Under the pieces are notes generated by a model. It searched no databases. It was not told the origin of the DNA and was given only the letters and a program-made list of their open reading frames with translations. From NCBI GenBank assembly GCA_031216915.1, contig CM062297.1, positions 533,656,971 through 533,720,970 of the forward strand: DNA of 64,000 nucleotides, written 5' to 3'. A program made the position numbers and the translations under genes. This document shows positions 56,176 through 64,000 of the stretch, piece by piece. Origin of the DNA: Pictodentalium vernedei (lineage: Eukaryota > Mollusca > Scaphopoda > Dentaliida > Dentaliidae). Positions within the stretch are counted from its first letter, which is position 1. Each line of letters starts with the position of its first letter.

Positions 56176-57085
56176 GCATGGACAATTTTCCAATCTTTTC
56201 ACCATACTACAGCCTGTAAGTCAAATGGATTAGCAGCATTTTCTAGTCAAGTCTTGACTGCCTATCGAGACCGCCAAGACTTGGCTAGAAACCACTGCTG
56301 GAGTAATTTCTCTTTTGTCTTCAGGACTGCCTCAGGACTGCATGAGCACCAGTGTAGATAGAAATAAGCCTGTATGGGTGAATAAGTTTTGTCCACTTAA
56401 TTATGTACTGCTTTGATTAGCTTTAAGTTATGATCATAAACAATTATTTTCCCGCAGTTTACTGCATAGTAAAAAAAGTTTAAAAAAATTGTTTTTGTGC
56501 AGAATGTTCAACCTGAATTGAAAGACACAATTAATTATAGCGGGCAGATCATTTTGAATCAGTTTTCATTGAACCAGGCCATGATTACTGAGGGTAAATT
56601 AAATGGGCTGCTTTTCTATCAACCTGGCACTGGAAATTGTTGCTTTAAATATTATGCTTCGATGCTCCAAATAGTCCATGTTTCAAACTGTCAGTAGATG
56701 CTTTTTTGAAAATATATAAACACTTCAGGCAAGTTTATGTGAAATATAGTATATTTCAATTCATGACCAAAAGTTGATATGAAAGTTTCCAAACCTTCAA
56801 ATTATCTTAACTTATATTCTGAAACCAGTAAAAAACTACTTGTAAGTGTTCATAGTAGCATGTTTTATAATTTTCCTTTTGTGTGAATGATAATATGAAA
56901 TACATATGTCATAATGTGTGACGTTTTAAATCATCAGTATTTACTTGTGATGTAAAATTGTTTTATTTGTGAAATGCCTTCAGAATTTAGCAAAGAACTA
57001 TCCGAGTTGGTATTCATTATAATCTTGTATACCCTCATTATCTTCAAAAAAAGAAATGTAATGGAAAGTTCTTGGTTTAGGTAAT
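56174..57085. other. Non-coding sequence without recognised features
   Basis: An open stretch at about 56497-56697 follows a TTTTTGTGCAG acceptor-like site but resembles no channel segment. An imperfect inverted pair, AGTCAAGTCTTGACTGCC and its partner CAAGACTTGGCTAG, lies near 56246-56290. Confidence 0.4.
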
Positions 57086-57091
57086 TGCTTG

Positions 57092-57115
57092 ACCCCCCCC
57101 CCCCCCCCCCCCCCC
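57092..57115 (+). repeat. Poly-C tract (about 24 C)
   Basis: Uninterrupted C run between GCTTGA and ATTAGGG. Confidence 0.9.
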
Positions 57116-57457
57116 ATTAGGGTCAAAATATAAAGTACAAAAAGCAGGGGTATTTGTAAGTATTTTTACTCCATGAATTGTGGGGGTTTTTTCCACCATA
57201 AAAATCAATATGCTCATCATTGGTCTTTGGCAAGAGGTCTAAGAGAGCGTTCCAAGTATTAGTATGAAAAATAGGATTATTCGTGAAAAAATGGAGTTCC
57301 TCTTCTAGTTATCCAAAATCAGATTTTCATATGGTACTGTACTTAAAAATGGGATTTTTATTGGAGTTTAATAAATTTCAGCAGCCACTGTCATATTGTG
57401 TTAGAGCTGGAGAGTATCATGAAGTAATGGCATGTAATGGTCAGTCTCTCCAACTTA

Positions 57458-57698
57458 TTAACCCTTTACTTAATGAATCACTTGCATCCATCCACATAAT
57501 TTGCAAATTAAGCAGCTGTTTGAAAAATTTTTTTTTTTAAATTTCAACAAAAACCATATTATGTGACCACTCATTTCAATGAGCTCGTTCAAATGATGGA
57601 TCACATAATATGGTGATATTGAAGTTTTTTTAAAAATTTGAAAAAACAATAATTAAAATAATAAATTTTGATCACCTGTGCATTAGGTAAAGGATTAA
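57458..57698. mobile_element. TTAA palindromic MITE
   Basis: TTAACCCTTTACTTAATGAA at the left and GCATTAGGTAAAGGATTAA at the right. The core has ACCATATTATGTGACCACTC and its complement. Confidence 0.85.
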
Positions 57699-57704
57699 CT
57701 TGGC

Positions 57705-57880
57705 ACTAGCAGGGTTAACAGTCGTTGAAGCCAAGTATACCCACAACATATTATATGCCACAGTACTCAGTGCCACAATACTTCAACTTGGGTAATCAGA
57801 ATTAAATGTCTTGCCCAAGGATGGGTCAGGATTGAACTGTCAACCTTTCGCTTGAAGCAGTGCTCCAGTGTTTCATTTCT
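57705..57880 (-). repeat. SINE fragment, reverse orientation
   Basis: AGCAGGGTTAACAGTCGTTG, AAATGTCTTGCCCAAGGATG and TCAGGATTGAACTG match the reverse complement of the SINE body and B box. It is diverged. Confidence 0.7.
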
Positions 57881-59637
57881 GCCAACACAAGGCAAATAAA
57901 ACATAGTGTCCCTGAATTTTTATTTCAAGATGTGCCATTGGGCTATTAGGGAAGCTAAAATTTTCACTACATTTTCTGAAGGAAAGTGATTTTGAATGTG
58001 TTTTACACATGTAATATAAAGTTGTCTATCTTCCTAGCACTCTCGATATTACTACATCTCACCTCAGCCCTACCCATTTTTGCACTAGTGCTTATAAACT
58101 ATCAACTGTAAGATTTATCTAATAATTTTTATATCACGCCGAATGTGTGAGATGCATTATGGTATGTGAGTGCCTCAGAAATGAAACCCTGCAAGCTCTT
58201 GGACAACCTCTCTAATTTTTTAGGAAATTTGATGCTGTTATGGCCTGATGTGAATCTAGTTCTCAAATAGATCATCATCTTTGTTTAGAATCACTCATTT
58301 GGAAAATTTCAGTTGGTTGGAAAAGAGAATCATAGGTTTGCATTTCCTACCAACGGATACCAACTAATATATTTCGGACAGTTGAATCCGATAAATATTT
58401 CATAAAGATGTATTTTCTGTGAATCAAAGCTAAAATGTTGCTCAATCAAGACTTGATTCAATTGACATTTTGATGACATTACAATCAGAATTGAATACTC
58501 ACCACAACCATACTTTTATGATTACACCAGATAGTTCCATAATTTATTTTAATATCTTGATGTTTTCAATGGGAATTAATTACTTATTGACTTGAATATC
58601 TATAACTGTGGCAGAAAAGAATACCTGTATATCTTTGTAAGTAAAGTCACATCAAATTTCATCAACTGTCATCTACACACAAATTTCCACAAAAAAGTGG
58701 GTAAACAAACAGCCCATAACAGCGTCGAATTCTGAACAGAATTAAACTGGTGGCCAGAGAGCTTTGAAACACTATTGAAATCTAATTAGGTAACCAATGC
58801 TCCCTAAAAATGAGACTAACTCTCAAATACACTGCTAATGGGATAGCATTCTGGGTGGTGTCTGTGAAGCATGTCAGAATTTTCCTGTCATTATAGGATA
58901 AATTCCAAGACAAAAATCAAGTCTGGGTATTGTCCATGTACATTGGGTTGGATTACTTGCCTAAGAATTGTTAACTGGTCTAAAGTGTGAGGATTGAAAT
59001 AATTTAAAACAAGGATCCTGTACAGTGCTTGAAAATGCCCTGGAAAAGTCTTGGAAAAGTTCAGGACGCCATATTTTTATGAAAACTTTAGTTCAGACTC
59101 AAGATTCCCATCTTGAGTTCAACTCTGAACTCAGATGAGATTTTGTCTTGAATCGATATTGTGAAAAAAAGTAAAGTGACATGGTATGAATTTGGAAAAA
59201 AAGTTAAGATTCTCATTTTCAGGCAAGCCAGCATTGATGGGCAAACTACGGTTGTATTATGCAGATATTTGTGGTGTTATATAAGTCATTTGTTGCATTG
59301 CTTGTCCTGGAATACTGCAGACAGTTTTTCTTTTTAAAAATGTATTCTACCCCCAGTATAATAAGTTACATTGTGAACAAATGTCATATAGTATGCTTTT
59401 TTGTTGCTTTTGAACATTTCCACATGTGTTGACCACAGTGAGTTATATAAATCAACAATGAAAAATATGATTGCCTATCTTAAAAGTTATTGCATCTAAT
59501 TTTGCACAATAATTAATGTCAACAGATCATTTTTTTGACCGATCTGTGAATTTGATGAAATTTTGTCCCACATGTTTTAACTTGTTGAGGTCCAGATTAT
59601 TTTTGGTGGTCTGAATTTGTTACTCAAAATTTGTTTT
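57881..59637. other. Non-coding sequence without recognised features
   Basis: Nothing recognised. Confidence 0.5.
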
Positions 59638-59687
59638 AATACAAATTATTGGAGAGTGCCTCCAGACACTCTCCAATAATTTGTAAT
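59638..59687. repeat. 50-bp palindrome
   Basis: ACAAATTATTGGAGAGTG is mirrored by CACTCTCCAATAATTTGT around CCTCCAGA. It is related to the palindrome at 29894-29945. Confidence 0.85.
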
Positions 59688-59779
59688 AGATCAAATGTAT
59701 ATGGACAAACTATTTGCATTTCACTGAATATGAAATTCAGGAAAGGAAAATGTTGGATTTTGTTCTGGTATTCTCATTT

Positions 59780-60745
59780 TTTGCTTAACTTGACAAAGTC
59801 AAGATAAGCTATTGTCATCACACGTGCGAAAGTCTGTGAGTCTGTTCACATTTCCTTTAGCACAGGCTACACCCCGTAGTTCTTGTCCGATCATCATGAA
59901 ATTTCATATGCAGGTTTGGGGTCTAAATGAAAACATCCTCTTTTGGTCATGATCATTCAACCTTGAAGGCTGCCAAAGCCCAAAACCTGAAAACCTTTAG
60001 CATAGTCTATAGGTCATATTTATGGAGGGATTTCATTGTAACTTGGTAGGTTGACTCAATATAATGTCTAAATGATAACATCCCATTTTGGTCATGATTG
60101 GTCAACTGTGACTGCTACAGGGGCCCGAAGCCTGAAAACCTTTAGCACAGTCTACTGGTCATATTTATGAAGGGATTTCATTGTAACTTTGTGGGATCAC
60201 TCTGGATAGTTCCCAGATGAGAATGCCCCCTTTTGGTCATGATCATTCAACGATGATGGCTGCCAGAGCCTAAAACCCGAAAAACTTTAGCACAGACTAC
60301 AGGTCGTATTTATGAAGGATTTCATTGTAATTTGGTAGGATGACTCAGTATAATGTTGAGATGAGGATGTCCCCTTTTGGTTGCGATCGGTCAACTGTGA
60401 TGGCTACACAGGCCTGAAGCCTGAAAACCTTTAGCACAGTCTACAGGCTGTATTTATGAAGGGATTTCATTGTAACTTGTTAGGATGACTCGTTTTGGAA
60501 TAATTTCACTATAACTTGGTAACTTTCGTTGACATACATTAACTGTGAGGGCCACATACAATAACTGTGAGGGCCACATTAACCCACCCCTCAATTCTTT
60601 AGTACTGTCTACTCCTCATATTATTTTTATTGAAAGCTTAGCATACAGGGAACAGAAATTAACATATTCCCAATTATCACAATTCTTGTCTTATTTCATA
60701 TTCCTTTCATAAACATTGAACATTATCCTTTTCATCAAACACAAC
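59780..60745. mobile_element. Second copy of the 145-bp-array element, truncated
   Basis: It shares the left-end flank (CACAGGCTACACCCCGTAGT and TTCTTGTCCGATCATCA), four 144-145-bp units (GGGATTTC or a one-base variant at about 60028, 60172, 60317 and 60461) and the spacer block (GCATACAGGGAACAGAAATT) with 11692-13180. The right half of the element is absent; it ends near CCTTTTCATC. Confidence 0.85.
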
Positions 60746-60789
60746 ACACAGACAAGTTAAGCTACAGTGTCATTAGCACTTTTATTTTT

Positions 60790-61450
60790 AGCTCCATCTG
60801 ACAAAGTCAGCAGAGCTTTTCTGATATCGAGTTGTCCGTCGTCCGTCTGTCTGTCATCTGGCGTCAACATTTTGTTTGTCCGAGCCATAATTTCTTTACC
60901 ACTGGATATTTTTTAACAAAACTTTATAACAGTATGTATTGTCAATAGGCAGTGTGCCATCAATCACAATAAGGTTTGTATCCATCAAAGTCAAGGTCAC
61001 ATGTGACATGGTAAAGGTAACACTCAGGAAAATGTCAACATTTTGTTTGTCCGAGCCATAATTTCTTTACCACTGGATATTTTTTAACAAAACTTTATAA
61101 CAGTATATATTGTCAATAGGCAGTGTGCCATCAATCACAATAAGGTTTGTATCCATCAAAGTCAAGGTCACAGGTGACATGGTAAAGGTAACACTCAGGA
61201 AAACGTCAACATTTTGTTTGTCCGAGCCATAATTTCTTTACCACTGGATATTTTTTAACAAAACTTTATAACAGTATGTATTGTCACTAGGCAGTGTGCC
61301 ATCAATCATAATAAGGTCTGTATCCATCAAGGTCAAGGTCAAGGGTTATCAAAATCAGAGATTGGGGATCAAATGTTACCCTGTATATGGCTGTCTCTGA
61401 AAGTAGTTGCCCTGGACGGAGCTATCTTGGCCACGAGGCCTCTTGTTTAA
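60790..61450. repeat. About 171-bp tandem repeat, three units
   Basis: GTCAACATTTTGTTTGTCCG starts units near 60862, 61034 and 61205. The head is AGCTCCATCTGACAAAGTCA and GTTGTCCGTCGTCCG; the end is CTTGGCCACGAGGCCTCTTG. The units are nearly identical, so amplification is recent. Confidence 0.9.
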
Positions 61451-63097
61451 AGTCCTGATAGAGGCTTCTAACATTCATCCAGTTATAATTCTTTCCAATT
61501 AATTTTTGGCAACTGTTAAATTGGGTTCATTTCCTTTCTTTTCAAATGTGAGTGCTAAAGTTACATAATTTTTTTTAAATCATATTTAATTTTGCACTTT
61601 CATTGTGCAGAAGGACATGCTTTTTTTTGTTAATTGTGCTGAAAATAATAAGAATAATGAATATGCAGTGAGGAGGATTGATGCTTATGATAGAAATGGT
61701 AGTTCGACTGTAATGTGAGTGCAGTAAATTTTGCAAATAAAACACTGAGAAAAGTGTTCTGAAGAAAAAGACCCGTTTTCATTGAATTTTCATTGATAGG
61801 GATTTATTAGCAAATTTTAATTAGAAGATAACAGTCGTACCTTTGTTTGGCATTTAATATTGCTGCTTTTCATTTTAGATGTGCAAGTTTTGGACCTAAA
61901 CTACATTTTACTCATTCTCCAAGAAGTAGTATGACCACTTCTTTAATTATAGGCTTTTCACCAGAACTATATGTTCAATAATATATCCCCAACCAAATTT
62001 ATGAAACGTTGTTTGTATCTCTAAATTTTATTTCCCTTTGCCATATTCCTTTTGAATTAAAATGTCTCCAGATTGATCCCACTCAAAGAAAGATATCAAG
62101 ATATGCTCTGATAAAACAAACATTTCACATCCTTTTTGCAGGACATTTGTTTAAAAAATGGTTTCAGATGTATTATCTTTAAAAGCTGCTGTCATTATAT
62201 TTTGAAACTTGTATTGAAAAATCCATGATGATTGCCCTTTTGGACACCTCTTGTAAGTCCAAACAGATGTGGTGACAGGGGTGTGTGGGGGTTGTGTCAC
62301 CCACTAACCCCCCAATCCTGGTCAAAACTTCCTATAGTTGGAAATTTTGAGGGCAAGTCATGAGTAGTTGGAAATTCCATCTATCTGGATTTTAGAGCTT
62401 CTTTGGCGATGCTGATGTCTCCTTTACTTCCCAAAATCCCAACTCGGTTTCAAATCGGCAAAAATTCCAACTGTTACTATTTACAACTACAGTGTACGCA
62501 ATATTGAGCTTCATAAGTATGCATGTTGTCAATCGGTTCGAGATTTCTATAATACGTTTACTTATCGTAACAAAAAAAAATCCTCGAAATGCACTTCAGA
62601 AAAATCACATCATGTAAAATCGTTAACCTGAGTTAATTGCATCATTCACAGTTACAAAATGATGAAACATCAAAAATTGATCATTCCTGCCTAAGATCTG
62701 ATTTAATGTTAGGACAGTGTGAATTGTTCAAAGTTCTAGGCTTGAGCATTTTTTTAGCACATATTCAATTCCCAGAAGAATACCAAATAATAATAACCTG
62801 ATAATTCTATCATAAATGTGTTGGTATTTCAGTTACTAGAATCAATTTTATTTCCCTTTCATGGCTTCATTTTCAAAAGTTTTCTCGATAGTGAATATCC
62901 AACTAGGGGGAGGGTCCAGGAGGGAGTTTCCCCCTCCCAGTTCCTCCCTCTAGTTGGAAATTAACTACCCTATACCCCTTCAATCGGAAACCTCTAGCCA
63001 AGTCCCTGAGTCCATAATATTTGTGTATGTCAAATTGAGGATTCTGTTCAATAACTTATCAAGATCTTATCTAGTTTGTTGCATTTCTAACTTCTGA
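61451..63097. other. Non-coding sequence; one imperfect palindrome
   Basis: The only structure seen is an imperfect inverted repeat at about 62897-62965 (CCAACTAGGGGGAGG and CCTCCCTCTAGTTGG). A 35-codon open stretch at 61611-61716 lies between an ATTGTGCAG and a GTGAGT but matches nothing known. Confidence 0.45.
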
Positions 63098-63452
63098 AAG
63101 GTGTGTGGTGGCTAAATGGTTAGAGCACTGGACTTTAAACTAAAATGTCGACGGTTTGATCCTGACCAGCGATAATTGCATTGTGTCCATGGGTAAGACA
63201 CTTAATCCTGATTGCCCATGTGTGGGGCATGGTGGTGCTGTGTACTAAGTACTGCATGTCAATGATTCACTTGCCTTCAGCTGCAGCTAACTCTACTTTT
63301 GCAGAGCTAGTAAGTTGGAGAGTCTGACACTTGGTCACTGCTGCTTGATGGTTCTCTACATGTAATTCAGTTTCCTCCACTCATAAAAACTGTCCAATAG
63401 AATGTGACCCTGGCTGTTGAGAATGTTGTTTGACCCCAAAAAAATGAATAAA
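63098..63452 (+). mobile_element. tRNA-headed SINE, diverged but near full length
   Basis: A box TGGTGGCTAAATGGTTAGAG, B box GGTTTGATCC, and body TGGGTAAGACACTTAATCCT and CTGTGTACTAAG. It ends CCCCAAAAAAATGAATAAA. Imperfect flanking AACTTCT repeats may be target duplications. Confidence 0.8.
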
Positions 63453-64000
63453 CTTCTAACAAATTTTGAGGATTTAATTTTACAAAGAGAAATAAAACTA
63501 GAAATTTAACTACTTGCATATTCTTTGACAGAGCTTGTTGTGCCTGTCAATGAAAATATAATGGGTTCATTTTCCAATTGCATTTTGGGAATGTTTTGCA
63601 GCTGGAAATTTTACATCAGAGTAGTAACTGTTAACTTTAGGCATATATGTTTGAAACTCTCCTATAACTTGTTCTGAAATTTCTATTAATTGGAAACTTC
63701 CTACTTAATATTAACAAGCAGCACACATATAATAAGGTATGTTCACTTTGTTAAGGTATAAAATTTTATTGTTAATTGAATTTTTGTTTCCCAATGTCTC
63801 GAATGGCTATATCATTCACAAGTGCGAGAAATACTCAGACTGCATAAGATTGTTCTGCTTGTCATTCTAGACACCTTGAATTAATCACAGAAAATCCGAT
63901 GTTTCTGGATAAAATAGGTTGAGCATTAGGTACAACATTGATGTTACATAAAAATGTTAATCAGGTCAGACCCAAAGGTGAAAAAAAATAAACTGTTATT
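63453..64000. other. Non-coding sequence without recognised features
   Basis: Only a decayed TTTGACAGAGCTTGTTGTGC fragment of the GAGCTC palindrome family near 63524. Confidence 0.45.

Noticed and set aside
56497-56697. Open frame after an acceptor-like TTTTTGTGCAG
   Set aside because: Considered as a domain IV exon, but it has no transmembrane or voltage-sensor pattern.
61611-61716. Possible exon between TTTCATTGTGCAG and GTGAGT
   Set aside because: It is open only in phase 0, while the channel's preceding donor is phase 1; in that phase a TAA appears within eight codons, and the translation matches no Cav3 segment.

Overview
The window is animal genomic DNA: AT-rich, intron-rich and full of repeats. 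Its one cellular gene is part of a T-type voltage-gated calcium channel (Cav3) on the + strand. Seven exons (11506-11574, 19058-19242, 20034-20160, 29402-29530, 33016-33105, 33144-33233, 49779-49971) cover repeat domain III from segment S2 to S6 and the start of the III-IV linker. Splice phases join without a frame break. The organism is probably a lophotrochozoan, most likely a bivalve mollusc. That rests on invertebrate-type Cav3 residues, DIRS-like elements, tRNA- and 5S-headed SINEs, and the poly-C/GTATATAGGAATCACTTTGTCC-type tandem repeats. The species cannot be fixed from the sequence alone.

Layout. 1-1.65 kb: decayed 3' end of a DIRS-like tyrosine-recombinase retrotransposon plus a long inverted repeat. 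4.1-11.3 kb: a decayed full-length DIRS-like element inserted inside a TTAA-flanked palindromic MITE. 11.5 kb: channel exon (S2-S3). 11.7-14.7 kb: a TIR-bounded element carrying a 145-bp tandem array and a 128-bp array, with a TA-flanked MITE inside. 16.2-17.2 kb: poly-C plus 160-bp tandem repeats. 19.1-20.2 kb: two channel exons (S3-S4, then S4-S5 linker and S5). 21.5 kb: complete tRNA-headed SINE with 13-bp target duplication. 22.24-29.38 kb: a younger, structurally complete DIRS-like element with gag, RT-RNase H and tyrosine recombinase; it ends 19 nt before the next exon. 29.4 kb: exon for the S5-P extracellular loop. 33.0-33.2 kb: two near-duplicate 90-nt exons, each encoding the domain III selectivity filter, separated by only 38 nt. 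33.2-49.8 kb: large intron with many MITEs, palindromes and SINEs, one with a 5S rRNA-derived head. 49.8 kb: S6 exon. 50-64 kb: repeats; no domain IV exon was recognised.

The main biological point is the pair of pore exons. Both are phase 0, both 90 nt, both keep the domain III pore aspartate, and they differ in 5 of 30 residues although most synonymous sites have diverged. The 38-nt intron is too short for normal splicing between them, so they should be used one at a time. The other point is how strongly mobile DNA shapes this gene. All three DIRS-like copies lie in the gene's orientation, and the youngest supplies the sequence just upstream of a constitutive exon's 3' splice site, including a branch-point-like motif at its terminus.
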